A stretch of DNA of 64,000 bases, from assembly GCF_000711195.1 (NCBI RefSeq), contig NZ_JOMR01000001.1, positions 434,001 through 498,000 of the forward strand. Reading direction: 5' to 3'. Position numbers and translations under genes: made by a program. A model generated the notes under the pieces. The model had not been told where the DNA came from, made no database searches, and saw only the letters and a list, made by a program, of their open reading frames with translations. Numbering within the stretch: the first letter of the stretch is position 1; each line of letters starts with the position of its first letter. Source of the stretch: Thiomicrospira pelophila DSM 1534. GTDB lineage: Bacteria > Pseudomonadota > Gammaproteobacteria > Thiomicrospirales > Thiomicrospiraceae. Below, piece by piece: positions 22,415-30,725 of this stretch.

Positions 22415-24259
22415 ATGAAACAAGTTCTACAGCGGTATCGATGGTTGGTGGTGTTGTTTAGCCTCATAATCTTATTGGTCATCCTGTTTAAGGTTTGGAT
22501 TTACCAACAAGAAAGTGAGTCGCTTCGCAGTGCTGTCTATAGTGCGCAGAAACACGATATTCATGCACAAGTGAATGCATTGATACGCGAACAGAAAAGT
22601 GCGTCATTAGCGTTAGCCTTAATGCTCGCGGAAAACCCGAATGTACAAAAACTCCTAACCTTGCCTTGTTGTGAATATCGGGCGGGACTCGACAAGTTAG
22701 CCCAGCGGATACAAACTAAAACCCCAAATAACGACATTTGGTTGCAGGTGATTAATCGAGATGCCGTTAGTGTAGAGCGAAGCTGGACAACGCGCCGTGG
22801 TGATTCATTAATCGGCATCCGAACCGACCTTGAGCATCTTATAGCTAACCCAAATGAAGCGCCCACGACTACCGTTAGTACAGGGCTTTTTTCTATGACT
22901 TTTAAATCGATGGTGCCGGTGTTTGATGATGCCAATCTCTTGGGCGTGGTCGAAGTAGTGTCACAATTTCAGCCTTTAGTTGATCGATTAAACATTGAGA
23001 ACACACGCTCGCTGGTGTTAGCTGACAAACGCCATCGATCCAAGTTGATATTGCCAAGCAACGACCAATTTATTGAGGATTACTATGTCGTCAATACTCA
23101 TGGTGCGGATGAGTTAGTTGAATTGATTAAGTTAATTGGTGTCGAGAAAGTACTGAGCGATGAAGTTTTTATTTACAAAGATCAGCTTGCTATTACACGT
23201 GTCCCAATTTTTGATGCATTTGGTGAGGTCGAAGGCCACTGGGTAGTAGCCAGAACCTTAGATGCGATCAATTTTGAGGATGTTAACTCACTCCTGAAGC
23301 GTTATGTGATTACGTCTTTTATTGTGGTGGTGATGTTGGTTTTATTAGCGTTCATTTTTTTGAGCCGACAACAGATTTCGTTGCAGCGTAATTATTATCG
23401 TGACGTGATAGATTCCGCTTCGGACATTTTATATGTCACTGATATGAAGCGTACAGTCGATGCGAATAAGCATTTCTTTGATTTTTTTAGTGAGTTTGAG
23501 GATTTAAGCGCGTTCCATCAATGCTATAAACGTGTTTGCGACACATTTGAGCCAGGTGAAGGCTTGCTGCAACCTGATATAAATGGGGTGTTTTGGATTC
23601 AGCACGTGTTGAATCATCCGGCAGACTCACATGTCGCCAAAATTATAAAAGCGGAGCGCGCCTATTATTTTGCCGTCAAAATTCAACCGCTTACTGAAGC
23701 CTTATTTGGTCAGTTTACAGTTGCGATGCACGATATCACCGAGCTGGTTGAAACCCAGCAACAGTTAGCACATTTGTCGCAAACGGATGAATTGACCGGC
23801 ATAAATAATCGGTTGTTTTTTAACAAAGTTCTCAGCCAAGAACTGACCCGGTTTAGACGTTATCAAGCACCGATGTGTCTATTAATGCTGGATGTGGATT
23901 ATTTTAAAAACATTAACGATGAAAATGGGCATGATGTGGGTGATGCAGTACTGCAAGAGCTAGCCAAAGTGATCCAAAGCGGCTTGCGAAGTTCGGACTT
24001 GCTGTGTCGTTATGGGGGAGAAGAGTTTGTGGTTATGCTGCTTAATACCGAAATAGAGGATGCAAAGGAAATTACCGAGCGTCTTCATTCTATGGTCGCT
24101 AGTTACGACTTTAAAGCAATTCCGGGACAAACCTTAACTTGTAGTTTTGGTTTAACTTGCTTTCAGTCGAATGACACTGAAAATTCGGTACTTAAACGTG
24201 CGGATCAAGCGCTGTATGAGGCTAAAAATGCGGGCCGAAACCAAGTCAAGTATGCTTAG
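22415..24259 (+). CDS. membrane diguanylate cyclase with periplasmic sensor
   Basis: 614 residues. TM1 spans about 10-29, followed by a large periplasmic sensor (30-297, double-Cache-like, with a CC pair at 85-86), TM2 at 298-317, and a PAS-like segment at about 325-440. The C-terminal GGDEF domain has GGEEF at 534-538, so it should make cyclic di-GMP. An RSSD five residues before GGEEF matches the RxxD inhibitory site, so product feedback is likely. No EAL domain is present. The ligand of the sensor cannot be read. Together with the cytoplasmic cyclase at 25969 it brackets gcvH and rlmI. Confidence 0.9.
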   Translation: MKQVLQRYRWLVVLFSLIILLVILFKVWIYQQESESLRSAVYSAQKHDIHAQVNALIREQKSASLALALMLAENPNVQKLLTLPCCEYRAGLDKLAQRIQTKTPNNDIWLQVINRDAVSVERSWTTRRGDSLIGIRTDLEHLIANPNEAPTTTVSTGLFSMTFKSMVPVFDDANLLGVVEVVSQFQPLVDRLNIENTRSLVLADKRHRSKLILPSNDQFIEDYYVVNTHGADELVELIKLIGVEKVLSDEVFIYKDQLAITRVPIFDAFGEVEGHWVVARTLDAINFEDVNSLLKRYVITSFIVVVMLVLLAFIFLSRQQISLQRNYYRDVIDSASDILYVTDMKRTVDANKHFFDFFSEFEDLSAFHQCYKRVCDTFEPGEGLLQPDINGVFWIQHVLNHPADSHVAKIIKAERAYYFAVKIQPLTEALFGQFTVAMHDITELVETQQQLAHLSQTDELTGINNRLFFNKVLSQELTRFRRYQAPMCLLMLDVDYFKNINDENGHDVGDAVLQELAKVIQSGLRSSDLLCRYGGEEFVVMLLNTEIEDAKEITERLHSMVASYDFKAIPGQTLTCSFGLTCFQSNDTENSVLKRADQALYEAKNAGRNQVKYA

Positions 24260-24396
24260 TATAAACTTGCCAAAGCTGGTTTTGTTGTATTTCTAAGGCC
24301 TTGAATTCTCAAGGCTCACTCTCCGAAAACATTACTGTTTTTCCAGAGGCGGTGTTATCATATTTGCCTTAATTAATCCTCTAGATGGAGACCAGA

Positions 24397-24783
24397 ATGA
24401 GCGTATTACCCGGTCACTTAAAGTATGCTGAAAGTCATGAGTGGGCTTATTTAGATGAAGACGGCTTGGTGGTTGTCGGCATCACGGATTTTGCGCAAGA
24501 AGCTTTGGGCGATATTGTGGCGGTCAACTTCCCGGAAGTAGGTGCAGATGTCAGTGAAGGTGATGATGTCTTAATGATTGAATCGGTGAAAACGGCATCG
24601 GATATTCATGCGCCAGTGAGTGGCGAAATCGTCGCACTTAACGAGGCATTAGAAGACACACCCGAGATGATTAACGATGAACCCTATGATGGCGGTTGGT
24701 TAATCAAAATTGCCCCCCATGACGAAGCTGAATTGGAAGATTTGATGGACTCAGAAGAATACCAGGCGGAAATAGATGGCTGA
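24397..24783 (+). CDS. gcvH: glycine cleavage system H protein
   Basis: Lipoyl carrier of the glycine cleavage complex, shuttling the aminomethyl group between P, T and L proteins. 128 residues, the family length. The lipoylated Lys65 sits in ESVKTASD, and the strand-turn HEWAYLDEDG is typical. ATG at 24397 was chosen because GGAG lies 6 nt upstream and the family starts at this point. An in-frame ATG at 24385 overlaps that ribosome site. The other gcv genes are not in the window. It overlaps rlmI by 8 nt. Confidence 0.95.
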   Translation: MSVLPGHLKYAESHEWAYLDEDGLVVVGITDFAQEALGDIVAVNFPEVGADVSEGDDVLMIESVKTASDIHAPVSGEIVALNEALEDTPEMINDEPYDGGWLIKIAPHDEAELEDLMDSEEYQAEIDG

Positions 24784-25975
24784 TTTAGCAAGCTTACGCT
24801 TAAAGAAAAACGAAGATCGCCGCATTAAACAAGGCCACATTTGGGTATTCAGCAACGAAGTCGACACCCAAACTACGCCTTTAAAATCATTTGAAGCCGG
24901 GCAACAAGTGGTGGTCGAGGCTAGCAATGGTAAACCTTTGGGCTTGGCTTATGTCAACCCGAATACATTAATCTGCGCGCGCGTATTTACGCGAGATGTT
25001 AAGCATCAATTGGGCTTAACCTTCTTCAAAAAGCGCTTACAACAAGCGCAAGCTTTGCGTGAAGTGATGTATAGCGAACCTTATTATCGCTTGGCGTTTG
25101 GTGAAAGTGATGGCCTACCAGGCCTGGTGATCGATCGATTTGATGACGTGTTTGTGGTGCAAATTGGCACCGCAGGTATGGAGGCTGTAAAACAAGATAT
25201 TTTACAGGTGTTGATTAACCTCTATCACCCGCGCGCAGTTGTATGGCGTAACGATATGGCAAGCCGCGAATTAGAAGGTTTATCCCGTTATCAAGAGTTG
25301 GCGTATGGCGAGCTACCAGAACAAGTCACCCTGATCGAAAATGGCGCAAAATTTGTGGTGCCGGTGCTGGGAGGTCAAAAAACCGGATGGTTTTACGATC
25401 ATCGTTCAGCACGTGCGCGCATGTCGCAAATGGTGGAGGGCAAACGTGTGCTGGATGTGTTCAGCTATTTAGGTGGTTGGGGCATTCAAGCGGCTTTGGC
25501 TGGCGCTGAGTCAGTCGCTTGTGTGGATGCGTCTGAACCTGCACTGGATGGGGTGCATCTCAATGCTGAACTAAATGGTGTGGCCGATAAAGTCACCAGT
25601 TACCAAGGCAATGCGTTTGAAGTTATGACCGCCTTAATTGGTCAAGCTGAAAAGTTTGATGTCGTGATTGTTGACCCGCCGGCGTTTGTGAAGCGAAAAA
25701 AAGATTTAAAATCCGGTTCAGAAGGCTATCGCCGAGTCAATGAGTTAGCCATGCGTTTGTTATCGCCAAACGGTATTTTGATTTCGGCTTCCTGTTCACA
25801 TCATATGAGCCGGGATGCCCTTTTAAATCAAATTCAAGTTGCCGCTAGTCATATAGATCGCACCGTTCAATTGTTTGATCAAGCTCATCAGGCACCTGAC
25901 CATCCGGTTCATCCAGCCATCCCTGAAACGGAATATTTAAAAACATTCTTTTGCCGAGTCATGGCTAAATGGTAA
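24776..25975 (+). CDS. rlmI: RlmI-like 23S rRNA (cytosine-5) methyltransferase
   Basis: 399 residues. An N-terminal PUA RNA-binding domain (about 1-75, with GHIWVFSNEV) is followed by a central RlmI-type EEHEE region and a SAM-dependent methyltransferase domain. DVFSYLGGWGIQAA near 223, DPPAFVKRKKDLK near 300 and SASCSHHMS near 340, with the catalytic Cys, are visible. RlmI modifies C1962 of 23S rRNA, and that target is inferred from family. Starts inside the gcvH end and itself overlaps the next cyclase gene by 7 nt, so all three are one transcription unit. An exact palindrome at 25117-25128 encodes PGLV. Confidence 0.88.
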   Translation: MADLASLRLKKNEDRRIKQGHIWVFSNEVDTQTTPLKSFEAGQQVVVEASNGKPLGLAYVNPNTLICARVFTRDVKHQLGLTFFKKRLQQAQALREVMYSEPYYRLAFGESDGLPGLVIDRFDDVFVVQIGTAGMEAVKQDILQVLINLYHPRAVVWRNDMASRELEGLSRYQELAYGELPEQVTLIENGAKFVVPVLGGQKTGWFYDHRSARARMSQMVEGKRVLDVFSYLGGWGIQAALAGAESVACVDASEPALDGVHLNAELNGVADKVTSYQGNAFEVMTALIGQAEKFDVVIVDPPAFVKRKKDLKSGSEGYRRVNELAMRLLSPNGILISASCSHHMSRDALLNQIQVAASHIDRTVQLFDQAHQAPDHPVHPAIPETEYLKTFFCRVMAKW

Positions 25976-27795
25976 ATTTAAAAACCATCAACAAGCCAAC
26001 CACTTTTGCCGAGGCTGATCTACTTCAGCCTTGGTTTGCTGCGTTATTGGCTAATTCGCCAGTTGCGGTATTTGTGTTTGATACCAATGGTAAGTTAGTG
26101 GATTGTAATGATATGTTTGTGACACTGCTGTCCTCATCAAGAGAACAATTGATCGGCTTGGATATGCTCAATCTGCCAGATCAAAGAGTCAGTGACAGCA
26201 TTGCTAAGGTTTTGAAAGGCCAAATGGCTAGCTTAGAAATTGAATATCATTCCATTACTTCAGGCAAGGATGTTCCAATTTCAGCTGTACTCTGTCCGGT
26301 TCGAGCATCCAATCGCCAAGTTGAAGGTGGATTAGGGGTTGTTGAAGACTTGTCTGGCAAGCGAGAAGCCGATAGCGAGTCGGCACAGCAGTTAGCGTTT
26401 GAAAAATTGGTAGCTAAAATATCCAAACGATTGGTTAATACTGGGCCTGAACAACTTGATCAAGCTGTAGAGTTGACGCTAGCTGAAATTGGTCAGTTTT
26501 TTGAAGTGGATCGATGCTATATTTTTCAATATGATTCGGGAGTTCGCACTATATCGAACACTTTCGAGTGGTGCTCGGATGGCACAAGTGCGCAAATCGA
26601 TAATTTGCAGAATATTAGTATGTCATTGTTTCCGTGGATGGAAGCGCAGCTTGAAATGCAGCAAGTTATGCATATCCCTGATGTGGCAAAATTGGATGAT
26701 AACCTTGCTCCAGAGCGCGAATGTTTATTGGAGCAAGATGTTAAGTCCGTGTTAATGATTCCGATGGTTGAGAATGCTCAAGCGGTGGGTTTTTTAGGTA
26801 TAGATGTAGTACGCAGCCATTATTACTGGCCAAATGAAAAAATTATTTTATTGCAAGTAGTTGCAGAAACTGTAACGAATGCGTTTTCGCGCCGGGATTA
26901 TGAACGTGCACTCAGGAAAGTCAATGAGCAATACCGTCAGTTTTCTTCCCAGGTACCCTTGGGGCTTTATACGTTTCGTCTTAGTGCTTCGGGCGAGCCT
27001 TTTTTCGAGTATTGCAACAAACAAATTTTGCAAATGAATGGTGTTGAATCAGCCGACTTAATACTCGAATTTAAACACGTTCATCCAGAAGACTTACCCG
27101 AGTTAAAAGAGAGGCAGGCTTTTGCTTGGCGTAATCATGAAGCTTTTGTTTGGGAGGGGCGTTTCATTCTGGATGGTGAAACGCGTTGGATGCTTATTGA
27201 AGACAATGATCCAGAACAAGATGCCAATGGCGATTGGATCTGGAATGGATTTCAGCAGGATATTACAGATCGAAAAGAGCTCGAAGCGCGTTTAAAAGAT
27301 TTGGCGACCATAGATGATATGACTCAAATTTGGAATCGGCGCTACTTTATGAATGCTGCGGATGAAGAATTTGAGCGTGCACAACGTTATGATAATAGCT
27401 TTAGCTTTTTAATGGTGGATGCCGACCATTTTAAGAAGGTCAATGACGATTATGGTCACGCGGCGGGGGATGCGGTATTGATTAATCTGGCTAAGGTAAT
27501 GGCCGAATCGGTGCGCAAAGTTGACTTTGTTGGTCGACTAGGTGGCGAAGAGTTTGCGATTTTATTACCTAATACGCCGGAGTCGGAAGCCTTATTACTT
27601 GCCGAGCGTATTCGCGAAGCGGTAGAAGGTAACCCAGCCGATTATAATGGTCAGAGTTTACCCATTACCATTAGCATTGGGGTGAGCAGTTATCGCCCAA
27701 ATGATCAGGACTTGGATCAAGTAATCCAGCGCGCCGATAAGGCTTTGTATGAAGCTAAAAATCAAGGCCGAAACCGTACCATGGTCGCGCCTTAA
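25969..27795 (+). CDS. cytoplasmic PAS-GAF-PAS-GGDEF diguanylate cyclase
   Basis: 608 residues with no transmembrane segment. Domains in order: PAS (about 25-140, with FVFDTNGKLVDCNDMF), GAF (about 150-305), a second PAS (about 315-440, ending FQQDITDRKELE) and GGDEF (about 445-608). The active site GGEEF is at 525-529, with an RKVD inhibitory site just before it, so it should synthesise cyclic di-GMP with feedback control. The protein is likely soluble and senses an internal signal. The start overlaps rlmI by 7 nt. A 24-bp perfect palindrome lies 33 nt past its stop. Confidence 0.9.
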   Translation: MVNLKTINKPTTFAEADLLQPWFAALLANSPVAVFVFDTNGKLVDCNDMFVTLLSSSREQLIGLDMLNLPDQRVSDSIAKVLKGQMASLEIEYHSITSGKDVPISAVLCPVRASNRQVEGGLGVVEDLSGKREADSESAQQLAFEKLVAKISKRLVNTGPEQLDQAVELTLAEIGQFFEVDRCYIFQYDSGVRTISNTFEWCSDGTSAQIDNLQNISMSLFPWMEAQLEMQQVMHIPDVAKLDDNLAPERECLLEQDVKSVLMIPMVENAQAVGFLGIDVVRSHYYWPNEKIILLQVVAETVTNAFSRRDYERALRKVNEQYRQFSSQVPLGLYTFRLSASGEPFFEYCNKQILQMNGVESADLILEFKHVHPEDLPELKERQAFAWRNHEAFVWEGRFILDGETRWMLIEDNDPEQDANGDWIWNGFQQDITDRKELEARLKDLATIDDMTQIWNRRYFMNAADEEFERAQRYDNSFSFLMVDADHFKKVNDDYGHAAGDAVLINLAKVMAESVRKVDFVGRLGGEEFAILLPNTPESEALLLAERIREAVEGNPADYNGQSLPITISIGVSSYRPNDQDLDQVIQRADKALYEAKNQGRNRTMVAP

Positions 27796-27827
27796 ACGTT
27801 CAATTGAGTCAAAGATAAGCTGAAGAC

Positions 27828-27851
27828 CTGACCACCAGGCCTGGTGGTCAG
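27828..27851. repeat. 24-bp perfect palindrome containing ACCAGGCCTGGT
   Basis: The repeated 12-bp palindrome, here intergenic, is extended by six further complementary bases on each side (CTGACC ... GGTCAG), giving 24 bp of perfect dyad symmetry. It sits between two convergent genes. There is no T run on either side and no loop, so it does not look like a normal intrinsic terminator. Confidence 0.9.
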
Positions 27852-27874
27852 CAATGCCGAGCCAACAAGTTACG

Positions 27875-29245
27875 TTATTTAATCCAAATCGACTTCACAT
27901 TGACAAATTCTCGAATCCCTTGAGAAGACAACTCACGTCCGTAACCTGAATTTTTCACGCCACCGAAAGGCAGACGCGGATCTGATTTGCTGATGCCGTT
28001 GACATAACAAGCACCTGATTCCATATTGCGCGCAATGGTTTCGGCGGTGGCAATATCTCGACTCCAAACGGAACCCGACAAACCAAAGTCTGTGGCATTC
28101 GCTAAACCAGTCGCATGAGCTGGTTCAGACGCTTTTAGCATGATCGCCACCGGACCAAAAAATTCGTCACTAAACGCTGGCATATTACTTGAAATATTAG
28201 TGAGGATGGTGGGCGCATAATAACTGCCTGGGCGATCGATTTGATGACCGCCAGTGATCACTTTAGCGCCTAACTTGACAGACTCGGTGACCTGCTGGTG
28301 TAGCTCGTCTAATAAGTCTTGGCGCGCCATCGGACACAAGGTTGTGTTTGGATCCATCGGATCGCCGGCGGCAAACTTGGTCTCAATTGCTTGCTTAAAC
28401 TGCTCGACAAACGGTTCAAAAATATTCTGATCTACAATAAAGCGCTTGGCGGAAATGCAGCTTTGACCCATATTTAAGAATCGGCTGGTTACCGCGCCTT
28501 CAATCGCCAGTTTGATGTCGGCATCGTCGAGCACCACAAAGGGATCTGAGCCACCCAGTTCCAATACGGTTTTCTTAAGTTCTGAACCCGCGATTGCGGC
28601 GACTTTTCGACCAGCGGGTTCACTGCCAGTTAAGGTCACGGCGCGTACATAACGATTACGAATCACGCTTTCAACTTTATCCGCTCCAATCATTAAATTG
28701 GTAAATACAGACTCAGGGAAACCGGCATCCAAAAAGACTTTTTCGATGGCTTGAGCACATTGTGGGACGTTGGATGCATGTTTTAATAGTCCAATGTTTC
28801 CAGCTACTAAAGCCGGTGCGGCAAATCTAAATACCTGCCAGAAAGGAAAGTTCCACGGCATGACCGCGAGCACAACACCCATAGGCTGATAACAAATCAG
28901 GCTTTTACTAGCATCGGTTTCAACGATTTCATCGGCTAAAAAATCCGGCCCTTTGTCGGCATAATACTCACAAACCCAAACGCATTTTTCAATTTCCGCT
29001 TCAGCCTCTTTAATGGATTTACCCATTTCCAGGGTAATCAAACGTGCTAAATCGGATTTTTGATTTTTCAGCACCTCAGCTGCACGCTGCATTAAATCGC
29101 AACGCTCGGCCATGGTCGTGCGTTGTGACCAGTCGGCAAACTTTTGTCCGGCGCGTTTTACGGCTAAATCTAGCGTGTCCTGATCCCAGCTATCGTATTG
29201 GGCGAATACTTCACCGGTTGCGGGGTTCATAGATTCGAGTGCCAT
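27875..29245 (-). CDS. NAD(P)-dependent aldehyde dehydrogenase (succinate-semialdehyde type)
   Basis: 456 residues from ATG 29245, which has AAAGGAG 8 nt upstream. This was preferred over TTG at 29251, which is too close to the ribosome site. The start SMNPATGEV, the NAD-binding [10 protein letters not shown] near 135, GSEPAGRK near 207, the catalytic Glu in LELGGSDPF near 240 and the catalytic Cys in GQSCISAKR near 274 show an active enzyme. The short N-terminus and sequence style fit the succinate-semialdehyde dehydrogenase subgroup, which is an inference. A role in finishing an incomplete citric acid cycle is possible but unproven. Confidence 0.85.
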   Translation of the reverse strand: MALESMNPATGEVFAQYDSWDQDTLDLAVKRAGQKFADWSQRTTMAERCDLMQRAAEVLKNQKSDLARLITLEMGKSIKEAEAEIEKCVWVCEYYADKGPDFLADEIVETDASKSLICYQPMGVVLAVMPWNFPFWQVFRFAAPALVAGNIGLLKHASNVPQCAQAIEKVFLDAGFPESVFTNLMIGADKVESVIRNRYVRAVTLTGSEPAGRKVAAIAGSELKKTVLELGGSDPFVVLDDADIKLAIEGAVTSRFLNMGQSCISAKRFIVDQNIFEPFVEQFKQAIETKFAAGDPMDPNTTLCPMARQDLLDELHQQVTESVKLGAKVITGGHQIDRPGSYYAPTILTNISSNMPAFSDEFFGPVAIMLKASEPAHATGLANATDFGLSGSVWSRDIATAETIARNMESGACYVNGISKSDPRLPFGGVKNSGYGRELSSQGIREFVNVKSIWIK

Positions 29246-29283
29246 AAGCAATGCTCCTTTAAATAACCTGTAAATAAAGCGAA

Positions 29284-30615
29284 TTAACGGTTAAATGTTA
29301 AACGCTGTCCGGGTTTAAATGCCGCGAATTGACCTTGATCGTACATCAATTCACCGTTTATAAAGGTTTTATTAATGCTGGATTTAAATGTGTGACCTTC
29401 CCAAGGCGACCACTGGCATTTGTATAAGTTGTGCGCTTTATCATCGGTATGCGGCTTGTTTAGATCGACCAGTACCAGATCGGCCCAGTAGCCTTCACGA
29501 ATAAAACCACGGTCGGCGATTTGATACAAGCGTGCGACGTTGTGAGAAAACCGATCTACAATCAATTCCAGACTAAATACACCTTGGTGATAAAGATCTA
29601 ATAAAGCGCTGAGAGATTGCTGAACTTGCGGCAAACCAGCTGGGGCTTTGAAATAGCTGTTTTGCTTTTCTTCCCAAGTATGCGGTGCATGGTCAGTGGC
29701 GATGACATCAATGCGGCTTTCAATCAGGGCTTGGCGAATCGCATCCCGATCCGACTGAGTTTTAACGGCTGGGTTGCACTTGATTAAAGAACCGTGTGTT
29801 GCGTAATCTTGGTCGTTAAACCACAAATGATGTACACAGGCCTCAGCGGTAATTTTTTTGGATTCGACCGGACCGGGTTCAAACAAGGCTAATTCATCGG
29901 CGGTGGTAATGTGTAACACATGCAAACGCGCACCGGTTTCTTTGGCTAGCTCCACCGCCATGGAAGATGATTTATAACAGGCTTCATGACAGCGAATAAG
30001 CGGATGCGCACTCATCGGCACATCTTCACCATAGCGTTCACGATAGAGCGCTTCTTGCTCTTTGATCATTGGCGTGTCTTCGCAGTGGGTCGCAATCAAA
30101 ATTGGGCTTTGGCGGAAAATATTACGCAATGCAGTTTCGCGGTCGACCAGCATATTGCCGGTGGACGATCCCATAAATATTTTGACGCCACATACGTTTT
30201 TAGGGTTAACACGCGCGACTTCGTCAGCATTGTCATTGGTTGCACCCAGATAAAAGGAGTAGTTCGCCCAGGATTTTTGTGCACCAAGGCCATATTTAGC
30301 TTCCAGTGCTTCTAGGCTGATAGTAGGAGGGTTAACGTTGGGCATTTCCATATAAGATGTGATACCACCGGCAATCGCGGCGCGTGATTCAGTGGCAATA
30401 TCACCTTTAGCCACCAGGCCTGGTTCACGAAAATGCACTTGGTCGTCAATCATCCCCGGCATTAAATGCAAACCTTCCGCATCAATCACTTGGTCGGCTG
30501 CACAGTCAATTTGTGGCGCTATTTGGGCAATTCGGCCCTGTTCAATTAACAGATCGACAACTTGTTGTTTGCCTTCATTTACCATGGTGGCTTGTTTAAT
30601 CAGTGTGCGCGACAT
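29284..30615 (-). CDS. pyrC: dihydroorotase, catalytic type
   Basis: 443 residues, amidohydrolase fold, third step of pyrimidine synthesis (carbamoyl-aspartate to dihydroorotate). GMIDDQVHFREPG near residue 54 is the first metal motif, but the usual HxH reads QVH. KIFMGSSTGNML carries the expected carboxylated Lys, THCED and LHITTADEL supply metal His residues, and ATDHAPHTWEEK carries the final Asp. The DDQVHFREPG variant resembles the dihydroorotases annotated in Bacteroidota, so activity is still likely. It is unlinked to pyrR-pyrB-pyrX at 36-39 kb, which encodes a metal-less homologue. An exact palindrome at 30413-30424 encodes PGLV. Confidence 0.87.
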   Translation of the reverse strand: MSRTLIKQATMVNEGKQQVVDLLIEQGRIAQIAPQIDCAADQVIDAEGLHLMPGMIDDQVHFREPGLVAKGDIATESRAAIAGGITSYMEMPNVNPPTISLEALEAKYGLGAQKSWANYSFYLGATNDNADEVARVNPKNVCGVKIFMGSSTGNMLVDRETALRNIFRQSPILIATHCEDTPMIKEQEALYRERYGEDVPMSAHPLIRCHEACYKSSSMAVELAKETGARLHVLHITTADELALFEPGPVESKKITAEACVHHLWFNDQDYATHGSLIKCNPAVKTQSDRDAIRQALIESRIDVIATDHAPHTWEEKQNSYFKAPAGLPQVQQSLSALLDLYHQGVFSLELIVDRFSHNVARLYQIADRGFIREGYWADLVLVDLNKPHTDDKAHNLYKCQWSPWEGHTFKSSINKTFINGELMYDQGQFAAFKPGQRLTFNR

Positions 30616-30675
30616 ACAACCTTCCTTGTTTAAAGTTTAGGTTATTTTACAAGAGGAACTTGTTTGATGGGAATA

Positions 30676-30702
30676 AAAACGCCCTGACGGAGCAGGGCGT
30701 TT
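30676..30702 (-). terminator. terminator after the chemoreceptor gene
   Basis: A seven-base stem (CGCCCTG / CAGGGCG) with a six-base loop is followed, in the minus direction, by five T residues. It lies 24 nt after the chemoreceptor stop and before the dihydroorotase start. Confidence 0.85.
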
Positions 30703-30725
30703 AGTTTAACGATTTAAAGCTGGCC

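Noticed and set aside
24298-24315. Hairpin GCCTTGA-ATTC-TCAAGGC as a terminator of the first cyclase
   Set aside because: No T tract follows.
24260-24396. Glycine riboswitch upstream of gcvH
   Set aside because: The 125-nt gap shows only one small hairpin (GCCTTGA/TCAAGGC) and no aptamer-like core.
27828-27851. Palindromes read as intrinsic terminators
   Set aside because: No T run follows, there is no loop, and most copies lie in the middle of genes.
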